A stretch of 6,749 nt of DNA, taken from contig DAICYU010000231.1 in assembly GCA_027311485.1 (NCBI GenBank), positions 1 to 6,749 of the forward strand, in the 5' to 3' direction. Numbering within the stretch: position 1 is the stretch's first letter; the number at the start of each line of letters is the position of its first letter. The stretch is from Acetobacteraceae bacterium. GTDB lineage: Bacteria; Pseudomonadota; Alphaproteobacteria; Acetobacterales; Acetobacteraceae. A program made the position numbers and the translations under genes. The notes beneath the pieces were generated by a model, which worked only from the letters and a program-made list of their open reading frames with translations, was not told where the DNA came from and made no database searches. This document shows, piece by piece, positions 1-5,316 of this stretch.

Positions 1-160
1 GTCGTGGCGCGCTGTTGGCGGATGCGGCCAAATCGGAGAAGCCGATCGCCCCCCGAACGTGATCGGCTCCGGTCGATCGGAAGCCGACCCGGGTCATACA
101 CGCATCGGCGGTCCAGGCGCACTCCATGCCGGTGCTGTTCCAGCTTTTGGCCATTGCCGG
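1..160. other. Unassigned left edge, no recognisable gene
   Basis: This stretch lies downstream of the TRAP binding-protein gene. On the minus strand the frame that follows its stop codon restarts with an ATG at 154 and stays open to the window edge (about 51 codons, beginning MAKSWNSTGMECAW). I do not recognise this peptide, no clear ribosome binding site precedes the ATG, and another minus-strand frame and some plus-strand frames are also open, as is common in GC-rich DNA. Known TRAP operons often carry DctQ or DctM genes next to DctP, but the visible peptide lacks the long hydrophobic helices expected of either. It may be the start of an unknown gene or plain intergenic DNA. Confidence 0.4.
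40..68. terminator. Hairpin downstream of dctP, possible terminator
   Basis: AGCCGATC (40-47) and GATCGGCT (61-68) form a perfect 8-bp inverted repeat around a 13-base loop. It lies about 93 bases past the minus-strand stop codon of the TRAP binding-protein gene, so it could end that transcript or protect its 3' end. No T tract follows on either strand, so it is not a textbook intrinsic terminator. GC-rich DNA produces such repeats by chance. Confidence 0.25.
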
Positions 161-1180
161 CTAATTCGTCGCCGAAATCGCCCGATTGATCTGCTCCAGC
201 ATATCGCGGGAAATCTTCATCTCGTGCGCCACCTTGTCCTGCTCGGCCAGCATCCGCTTGCGCTGTTCCGCCAGAACGTCCGGCGGCACGTGAGTCAGAT
301 CCACCCCATGCCCCGCCAGCTCCTGTTCCGCGCGATCTTGCGCCGCCGCCATACTGGCGCGGTAGCTGCCGATATGCGCCGACCATAAATCAACGACCAA
401 AGTCCTCAGGGAAGGGCTGAGCGAACCCCAGAATGTCTGGCTCAGCATCGGGATGTACTCGCCCATGTTCTGATGGTCGATCAGGCCATGACGCAGCCCG
501 GCATCCCACAGCTTGGCGCTGGTGCAGCTCTCATCCGTGCTTTGCAGGGCGTCGAACGTGCCCTGGGACAGCGCCAGCGGCACGTCGGGCCACGCGGTCA
601 TGGTCGGCAGGCCGCCGAAGAACTGCGCCCGCCAGGGTTGCGCAAAGCCGCCGCTGTTGCGGATTTTCAACCCCCGAAGATCGGCCAGCGACAGCAGCGG
701 CCGGCGCGTGCTGTACCAGTTGGTGAACCCAAGATCGATCCAGCGGCCCGGCACCTTGACCCGCAGCTTACGCGTAATCTGCTCATTCACCAGGTCGCCG
801 GGCGTACCGTCTATGGCGCTGTGAGTCACCTCGACCGGCTGTCCGTAGAAGATGGGCAACTGGCTCATGTCGGCTTCCGGCACATAGGCCGCGACCAGCC
901 AGGTGCCAGGCACGGCCATCTCGACCTGGTTCAGCACCATGGCCTTGATCACATCGCGGTCGGCAAACAACTGGCCGCTGGGAAACAGCCGCGGCGCGAT
1001 CTGGCCCTGTGACGCGGCTGCCAGCTTGTTTAGAAAATCCGCGATCGAGATGGTCCGCCCATGCGCCGGAGAGGTGTCCAGCGACACGCGCATCTGGATC
1101 GGTTCGGCCTGCGCTGTGCGGATGAGCGGAGCGGCGAGCGCCGAACCAAGGATGATCCGGCGCGTCGTTGCCCTGTTCAT
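161..1180 (-). CDS. TRAP transporter substrate-binding protein (DctP family)
   Basis: The 339-residue product is a periplasmic solute-binding protein of the TRAP transporter DctP family; these capture carboxylates and similar organic anions and hand them to the DctQ/DctM membrane subunits. The N-terminus carries a signal peptide with a twin-arginine stretch (TTRRIILG, residues 5-12), a hydrophobic core and a likely cleavage after AQA at 25, so Tat export is possible. Family landmarks are the segment ending in GLKIR at 170-174, whose Arg is the usual carboxylate-binding residue, and the stretch GGLPTMTAWPDVPLALSQGT at 189-208. The C-terminus is helical and charged, as usual. The ATG at 1180 overlaps the upstream gene's stop as ATGA and has only a weak ribosome binding site, which suggests translational coupling. 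No DctQ or DctM gene is visible. The ligand is unknown. Confidence 0.9.
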   Translation of the reverse strand: MNRATTRRIILGSALAAPLIRTAQAEPIQMRVSLDTSPAHGRTISIADFLNKLAAASQGQIAPRLFPSGQLFADRDVIKAMVLNQVEMAVPGTWLVAAYVPEADMSQLPIFYGQPVEVTHSAIDGTPGDLVNEQITRKLRVKVPGRWIDLGFTNWYSTRRPLLSLADLRGLKIRNSGGFAQPWRAQFFGGLPTMTAWPDVPLALSQGTFDALQSTDESCTSAKLWDAGLRHGLIDHQNMGEYIPMLSQTFWGSLSPSLRTLVVDLWSAHIGSYRASMAAAQDRAEQELAGHGVDLTHVPPDVLAEQRKRMLAEQDKVAHEMKISRDMLEQINRAISATN

Positions 1181-2520
1181 GCGTGGGCGGTCAGGTCACG
1201 GGCGCTGATCGACTGGATGGCCGAGAGCCGCTTGAACAGGACCTCGGCCGGGATCGGCGATTGACCGGCATCCAGGCAGTCGACGAACTTGTCGTAAAGC
1301 TGCTGGTCGCTCAGCGGTCGCGATGGATGCCCGGTGGCGCGACGGACCGGGTTTCCGTCGATGCTGCGGCCGTCGGTGAGGCGCACGGATACCTGGTCCT
1401 GCGGCGCGGCGCCGGGCAGGTCTGGATCGTGTTCGGTGGTAGTGACCACCGTGACCTTCCGCATCAGCGCCTGGATGTCAGGCCGCTGGACGAAGTCGTC
1501 AGTCAGCTCCCGCAGGCCGACCCGCTGGGCGACAATGCCGCTGGCCATGCAGAACTCGATGCTGAACTTGGCCGCGAGGCCGGTTTCCGGCTGGTGGTTG
1601 CGCAGGACGGTCGAGAAATAGTCGCTGATGCTGACCGTGATCTGCTCGACCTTCTCGGCCTTGATCGGGCTGTTGTTCACCAGGTCCAGTATACAGTCGA
1701 TGGCGCGGTGGGTGCAGTAGCAGGTCGGGTATTTCTTGATGCCCAAGCCCTGAGTCAGGATCGCCCATTCGCGGCCGGCCTTCGGCTCGCTCGTGCGGTC
1801 TTCCGTGCCGGTGGGGGAAATCGCGTGCAGGAACCCCTGCGGATGCTCCAGCGCGTCGGTGTTGGCGGTGAAGCCGGCTTCTGCCAGACGAGCGGCCATG
1901 ATGCCGGCATGGGCCGATTTGCCGGCGTGGAACGGCTTGGTCATGGTGCCGAAATTCGACATCAGGCCCGCCGCCTGGGATGCGCCCAGGGCGATCGCGA
2001 TCGCGGCTTTCTCGGCATCCAGCTTGCGCAGCTTGGCACAGGCGGCGGCGGCCCCGACTGCACCGTACAGTCCGGTCGGGTGCCAGCCTTTCTGGTGCAG
2101 CAGCCCGGAATCGCGGCGGAACAGTTCGGCCCAGGTCTCATAGCCGGCGACATAGGCGGTGATCATGTCGGCGCCGGACGATCCCAGATGCTCCGCCTCG
2201 GCCAGGATGGCGGGAACCAGAACGGTGCTGGGATGGCCGCGCAGCGCAACGTCGTCGTAATCCAGCGCATGGGCGGCCGTGCCGTTGATCCAGGCGGCTT
2301 CCGGGGCAGGGGCCTTGCGGTCGCCGAAAGTCAGCGTGGCAGGACCATCGCCTGGTGCCAGCGTCTCCGTCAGGATACGAACCGAGTCTTCATTGCGGCC
2401 GGCGATCATGGTGCCGATCGTGTCGATGAAGCCCATCCGTGCGACGCGGGCGGCTTCCTCTGGCAGCCGGTTAGGCGACAGGTCGGCGACAAACTGGCCG
2501 AGGGCTTTGGTCAGGGTCAT
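1177..2520 (-). CDS. MmgE/PrpD family protein
   Basis: The 447-residue product belongs to the MmgE/PrpD family, which includes 2-methylcitrate dehydratase (PrpD), cis-aconitate decarboxylase and many uncharacterised cytoplasmic enzymes acting on di- and tricarboxylates. Length is typical. Family motifs are NGTAAHALDYDD at 79-90, GHPS at 95-98, GWHPTG at 145-150, MTKPFHAGKSAHAG at 193-206 and KKYPTCYCTHRAID at 262-275; the His and Lys in these lie where active-site residues are placed in cis-aconitate decarboxylase. The start at 2520 is chosen because AAGGAG (2533 to 2528) sits 7 bases upstream and the peptide MTLTKALGQF begins where homologues begin. The frame stays open for 121 codons further upstream, but that part looks non-coding. 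It is first in an operon with the TRAP binding protein, with a 4-base overlap, so the enzyme probably acts on the imported acid or a product of it. The exact reaction cannot be told. Confidence 0.92.
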   Translation of the reverse strand: MTLTKALGQFVADLSPNRLPEEAARVARMGFIDTIGTMIAGRNEDSVRILTETLAPGDGPATLTFGDRKAPAPEAAWINGTAAHALDYDDVALRGHPSTVLVPAILAEAEHLGSSGADMITAYVAGYETWAELFRRDSGLLHQKGWHPTGLYGAVGAAAACAKLRKLDAEKAAIAIALGASQAAGLMSNFGTMTKPFHAGKSAHAGIMAARLAEAGFTANTDALEHPQGFLHAISPTGTEDRTSEPKAGREWAILTQGLGIKKYPTCYCTHRAIDCILDLVNNSPIKAEKVEQITVSISDYFSTVLRNHQPETGLAAKFSIEFCMASGIVAQRVGLRELTDDFVQRPDIQALMRKVTVVTTTEHDPDLPGAAPQDQVSVRLTDGRSIDGNPVRRATGHPSRPLSDQQLYDKFVDCLDAGQSPIPAEVLFKRLSAIQSISARDLTAHA

Positions 2521-2527
2521 GGCGGGA

Positions 2528-2533
2528 CTCCTT
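2528..2533 (-). promoter_or_regulatory. Ribosome binding site fixing the mmgE/prpD start
   Basis: Read on the minus strand this is AAGGAG, 7 bases before the ATG at 2520. It decides the start codon against the in-frame upstream GTG at 2883. Confidence 0.75.
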
Positions 2534-2788
2534 CGGACGGTTCCTGGCGGGATTTGGACATCCGCTGCTGCATCCGATTGTCCCGTGTTCCGGTGCAACG
2601 TCAACCGGCGAGGTTTGCCTGCTTGCCGCTTCGTCGCCGAACGCCAAAGGGGATACCCGGGTCGGGTCCGGCCTTGTGCGTCCGCCTGGCACTTTGCCTG
2701 GTCTGTTGGCCTCCGCCCGCCGGTGACATTCGAGGAGGTGAAGTTCGTGGCACTGTTGATCAGGCCTGAAACGCTGTGGTCGATGAAC

Positions 2789-2816
2789 TGCATAGAGCCA
2801 TTGTTTGATGCGACAA
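2789..2816 (-). promoter_or_regulatory. Weak sigma70-like promoter candidate for the mmgE/prpD operon
   Basis: On the minus strand TTGTCG (2816 to 2811) and TATGCA (2794 to 2789) are separated by 16 bases, matching the -35 and -10 consensus at 4 of 6 and 3 of 6 positions. It lies in the AT-richer part of the intergenic region. If used, the leader before the ATG at 2520 would be about 260 bases, which is long. Many chance matches of this quality are expected. Confidence 0.2.
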
Positions 2817-2938
2817 ATAATAGGCCCGTGCCGGTTGCCGCCCCCTGGTCGAACGGCATGCCGGTTTCCAATTGCCCCGTCACTGAGGATTAATTCCGCA
2901 AACCAGCGGGGAAATGTTGCGTGAGCAAAGTTTCTAAA

Positions 2939-2955
2939 GTGGAAACCGTTCCCAC
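2939..2955. promoter_or_regulatory. 17-base palindrome, candidate operator
   Basis: GTGGAAACCGTTCCCAC is an imperfect palindrome centred on 2947: GTGG, AAC, GTT and CCAC pair symmetrically, leaving one mismatched pair besides the centre. Size and symmetry suit a dimeric helix-turn-helix repressor. It sits 79 bases before the CHRD-protein ATG, where a promoter would be expected, in a divergent intergenic region. No regulator gene is in the window, so which gene it would control is unknown. Confidence 0.4.
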
Positions 2956-3000
2956 CTCTCAGTCGTACCAGTCACTGCGTCACCGCCCGCCGGCGGCGTA

Positions 3001-3017
3001 GCAAGCACCTGACTTGC
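3001..3017 (+). promoter_or_regulatory. Small hairpin in the leader of the CHRD gene
   Basis: GCAAG and CTTGC pair as a 5-bp stem around a 7-base loop, ending just 3 bases before the ribosome binding site AGAGGGG (3021-3027). It may affect mRNA stability or translation, but so short a stem may be chance. Confidence 0.2.
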
Positions 3018-3034
3018 ATCAGAGGGGAAATTCC

Positions 3035-3469
3035 ATGTTTCGTCGTTCTTTGGTTCTCGCCACCGTCATCACCGTGGCGGTCGGCGCAGCCTCGGCCGCC
3101 TCGGCCGCCACGGTTAAATTCCACGCCACGCTGAATGCCGCGTCCGAAGCCCCGCCCACCAAGTCCACCGGTACGGGCGAGGCCACGGCGACGCTCGACA
3201 CCGCCACCCATGAGCTGACCTACAATGTGACCTTCAGCGGCTTCTCCAGCGAAGTGACCGCGGCGCACATCCACGGTCCGGCACCGGCCGGCAAGAACGC
3301 CGGTGTCCTCGTGCCACTCGGGGTTACCCCGAAAAGCCCAATCCACGGCACGGTCAAGCTAACCGCGGAGCAGCAGAAGCAGATGGAGGATGGGATGACA
3401 TACGTGAACATCCACTCCAAGCAGCATCCCAGCGGGGCGATCCGGGGACAGCTGACCGAAGTGAAGTAG
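3035..3469 (+). CDS. Small secreted CHRD-domain protein
   Basis: The 144-residue product has a Sec signal peptide (FRR, then a hydrophobic core LVLATVITVAVGAA and an AASAASA cleavage region near residue 25) followed by a single CHRD domain, the fold first described in chordin. Domain marks are HATLNAASEAPP at 30-41, AAHIHGPA at 77-84 and YVNIHSKQHPSGAIRGQL at 123-140. Bacterial single-domain members are exported; their function is not established. The ATG at 3035 is preferred over an in-frame TTG at 3014 because AGAGGGG (3021-3027) lies 7 bases upstream and the signal peptide then has a normal length. The cleavage region is encoded by a tandem 9-base repeat, GCCTCGGCC twice at 3089-3106. The gene is alone in its orientation, between two minus-strand operons, so it is probably monocistronic, closed by the hairpin that follows. 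Confidence 0.92.
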   Translation: MFRRSLVLATVITVAVGAASAASAATVKFHATLNAASEAPPTKSTGTGEATATLDTATHELTYNVTFSGFSSEVTAAHIHGPAPAGKNAGVLVPLGVTPKSPIHGTVKLTAEQQKQMEDGMTYVNIHSKQHPSGAIRGQLTEVK

Positions 3470-3477
3470 CCTTAGCG

Positions 3478-3506
3478 ACCGGCTGGGGCACTTCGCTTCA
3501 GCCGGT
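3478..3506. terminator. Hairpin between convergent genes, possible bidirectional terminator
   Basis: ACCGGCTGGGGC and GCTTCAGCCGGT form a 12-bp stem (two G-T wobbles) with a 5-base loop ACTTC. It begins 8 bases after the CHRD stop codon and ends 4 bases before the last base of the enoyl-CoA hydratase gene on the other strand, the position expected of a shared terminator. No T tract follows on either side, so termination may be weak or need another factor. Confidence 0.6.
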
Positions 3507-3510
3507 GCGA

Positions 3511-4302
3511 TCAGCGGCCCTTAAACACCGGCTTGCGCTTTTCGTTGAAGGCCAGCACGCCTTCGCGCCGGTCCTCGGTATCGACCAGGCGGTTATAGGC
3601 CTCGATCTCGAACATCAGGCCGCGCTTCAGGTCCATCTGCAGGCCGTTGTGAATCGACTTCTTGGCCTGACGCACTGACAGCGGGGCATTGGCGCAGATG
3701 ATTTCTGCCGTTTCCTGCACCTGATCCATCAGCGTGCCGGGCGCGCACACCCGGTTCAGGATACCCCATTCATAAGCCTGCTCGGCTCCGAACGGCTTGC
3801 CCGTCAGGATGATCTCCTTCGCGCGGCGCTCGCCCACGATCCGGGGCAAGGTCTGGGTGCCGCCGCCACCAGGCATGATGCCGAGCGTGACCTCGGTCAG
3901 GGCGAAGCGGGCGGTGCTGACGGCATAGGCGAAATCGCAGACCAGCACTGTTTCCAGCCCGCCGGCGAAGGCATGGCCATTCACCGCGGCAATCACCGGC
4001 ACCGGGCATTCCAGCAACGCGTCGCGCCCACGCTCAAAGATTTCGTGCTGGTGCTGCCATTCCCGTGGCGTCATGCCCTTGCGCTGCTTCAGGTCGCCCC
4101 CGGCGCAGAAGATTTTCTCCCCCGCACCGGTCAGGATCACGCAGCGTATGTCACCGGTATCGTCGATCAGCCCGGTCCACAGATCGAGCAGGTCGAGCCC
4201 CATCTGTGTGTCGCGGGCATTGCCGACCTCGGGCCGATTCAGCGTCACCTTCAGCAGGTGATCGCCGATCGTCTCGGTCAGCAGCGTTCCGTAGGTCTTC
4301 AT
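3511..4302 (-). CDS. Enoyl-CoA hydratase/isomerase (crotonase) family protein
   Basis: The 263-residue product is a complete crotonase-superfamily protein; members bind acyl-CoA thioesters and hydrate, isomerise or cleave them in the cytoplasm. FCAGGDLK at 65-72 and NGHAFAGGLE at 108-117 form the CoA-binding and oxyanion-hole regions. Glu117 (in GGLETVLVCDF) and Glu137 (in FALTEVTLGIMPGGGGTQ) occupy the positions of the two catalytic glutamates of true enoyl-CoA hydratases, so hydratase or dehydratase activity is likely. The C-terminus (EGVLAFNEKRKPVFKGR) is the usual family ending. The ATG at 4302 lies only 11 bases after the stop of the upstream FAH-family gene and has a weak ribosome binding site, so the two are probably co-transcribed and coupled. 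The acyl-CoA substrate is unknown; the partner hydrolase suggests organic or aromatic acid breakdown rather than housekeeping beta-oxidation, but that is inference. Confidence 0.92.
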   Translation of the reverse strand: MKTYGTLLTETIGDHLLKVTLNRPEVGNARDTQMGLDLLDLWTGLIDDTGDIRCVILTGAGEKIFCAGGDLKQRKGMTPREWQHQHEIFERGRDALLECPVPVIAAVNGHAFAGGLETVLVCDFAYAVSTARFALTEVTLGIMPGGGGTQTLPRIVGERRAKEIILTGKPFGAEQAYEWGILNRVCAPGTLMDQVQETAEIICANAPLSVRQAKKSIHNGLQMDLKRGLMFEIEAYNRLVDTEDRREGVLAFNEKRKPVFKGR

Positions 4303-4313
4303 TCCGGCGCCTG

Positions 4314-5147
4314 TCAGTCCTCGGCGACAATCGGGTTCCGCAGGATGCCGATCCCACTGATCTCCACCTCGATCGTGTCGCCGGGCTTCATCCATAGCGG
4401 CGGGGTCTGATAAGCGCCAACGCCGCCCGTCGTGCCGGTGGCGATCACGTCGCCCGGCTCCAGCTGTGTGAAGGTCGAGCAGTATTCGATCAGTGTCGGG
4501 ATATCGAAGCACAGGTCGTCGATCGTCGCGTGCTGCTGCTCGACGCCGTTCAGACGGCTCATGAGATGCGCCTTGGTGATGTCCCCGACTTCTTCCGGCG
4601 TGACGATCCAGGGGCCGAACGCACCGGAGTGGTAGAAATTCTTGCCGGGAATGAACTGGCTGGAATGGCGCTGCCATTCGCGGATCGAGCCGTCATTGTA
4701 GCAGGCATACCCGGCCACCACGCTTTCCCAGTCTTCCTTCTTCACGTGGCGGCAGCGGCGCCCGATGATCACCGCCAGTTCGCCTTCATAGTCGAAGGTC
4801 TTTGACGCCTTCGGGCAGACCATCGCCTGGCCATGGCCGACCTGGCTATTCGGATAGCGGGTGAAGATGATCGGCTTCGCCGGCATCTCCCGCCCGCCTT
4901 CCTTGATGTGGGACACGTAGTTCAGCCCGACGCACAGGATTTTTTCCGGGTCCGGGATTGGCGGCAGGAAGGTGATGTCCTGCAACTGAAAGTCCGCATG
5001 GCGCGCCGCTTCCTCGGCCAGCGACGTTGTTGCCCACAGCGCGTGTTTCAGCCCAGGTGCCCGGCTGCCCATGTCGATAACACCCTCGGCCTTGGCGATG
5101 CCCCAGCTTTCGGTGCCGTCCGGCCGGCGGAAGCTCAGTAGTTTCAT
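4314..5147 (-). CDS. Fumarylacetoacetate hydrolase (FAH) family protein
   Basis: The 277-residue product belongs to the FAH family, metal-dependent cytoplasmic enzymes that hydrolyse acylpyruvates, decarboxylate or hydrate 2-keto acids, or act in aromatic ring-cleavage pathways. The short N-terminal domain is followed by the catalytic domain: ILCVGLNYVSHIKEGG at 70-85, FDYEGELAVIIGR at 118-130 with metal ligands Glu122 and Glu124, YNDGSIREWQ at 150-159 with Asp152 as third ligand, GKNFYHSGAFGPWIVTPEE at 168-186 and ATGTTGGVG at 236-244. All ligands are present, so it should be active. The ATG at 5147 is chosen because AGGAGAG (5160 to 5154) lies 6 bases upstream; the frame extends to 5279 but the added part is not family-like. 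It is the first gene of a pair with the enoyl-CoA hydratase and faces the divergent PEP mutase-like gene. The substrate is not determinable. Confidence 0.92.
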   Translation of the reverse strand: MKLLSFRRPDGTESWGIAKAEGVIDMGSRAPGLKHALWATTSLAEEAARHADFQLQDITFLPPIPDPEKILCVGLNYVSHIKEGGREMPAKPIIFTRYPNSQVGHGQAMVCPKASKTFDYEGELAVIIGRRCRHVKKEDWESVVAGYACYNDGSIREWQRHSSQFIPGKNFYHSGAFGPWIVTPEEVGDITKAHLMSRLNGVEQQHATIDDLCFDIPTLIEYCSTFTQLEPGDVIATGTTGGVGAYQTPPLWMKPGDTIEVEISGIGILRNPIVAED

Positions 5148-5221
5148 ATGACGCTCTCCTGCTTGGTTTGGTTTCATCGTCAGAGAGGGGACTGCATGGT
5201 TAGTGAGGGTGCTGCGGTTGA

Positions 5222-5276
5222 GCAAGCCGCCGTGGACGTGGACGCCAGGCTTGCGCGCTTGACCCACCGCTTGCGC
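5222..5276. promoter_or_regulatory. Repeated GCTTG elements in the divergent promoter region
   Basis: GCTTGCGC occurs at 5249-5256 and again at 5269-5276, exactly 20 bases apart, about two helical turns, with a related GCTTGACC at 5257-5264 between them. GCAAGC at 5222-5227 is the inverted core. CGTGGA is also repeated in tandem at 5231-5242. The 169 bases between the FAH-family gene and the PEP mutase-like gene should hold both promoters, so a shared regulator binding here is plausible. TTGACC at 5259-5264 could double as a -35 box for the plus-strand gene, but no convincing -10 box is seen. Confidence 0.35.
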
Positions 5277-5316
5277 CACTCTTTCCTACGCTATCAACCC
5301 AGATGAGAGATGACCG

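Larger units (their letters stand above)
2521..3034. other. Intergenic region between mmgE/prpD operon and CHRD gene
   Basis: This 514-base divergent region holds no gene I can assign. The half next to mmgE/prpD (about 2534-2740) is GC-rich and open in several frames on both strands. From about 2740 to 2960 it is visibly AT-richer. A 48-codon plus-strand frame from GTG at 2747 to TAA at 2893 is preceded by GAGGAGGTG at 2732-2740, but its peptide (beginning with GTG-encoded M, then ALLIRPETLW) is not recognised and may be spurious. The region should hold promoters for both flanking genes; a palindrome, a weak promoter match and a small hairpin are listed separately. Confidence 0.6.

Noticed and set aside
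1168..2769. 533-codon plus-strand frame antisense to the MmgE/PrpD gene
   Set aside because: The opposite strand encodes a clear, full-length family member with conserved motifs. Long antisense open frames are expected from codon bias in GC-rich genes, and the translated product is Gly/Arg/Asp-rich with no recognisable domain.
2521..2883. 121-residue N-terminal extension of the MmgE/PrpD protein from GTG 2883
   Set aside because: A good ribosome binding site precedes the ATG at 2520, family members start at that point, and the extension shows no domain.
2979..3000. GC-rich near-palindrome CGCCCGCCGGCGGCG before the CHRD gene
   Set aside because: It is low-complexity CCG repeats, frequent by chance in such DNA, and the symmetry is imperfect.
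4303..4677. N-terminal extension of the enoyl-CoA hydratase frame to 4677
   Set aside because: It lies wholly inside the FAH-family gene in another frame; the crotonase domain begins right after the ATG at 4302.
5148..5279. N-terminal extension of the FAH-family protein
   Set aside because: The ribosome binding site AGGAGAG before 5147 and the normal family N-terminus MKLLSF support the shorter form.
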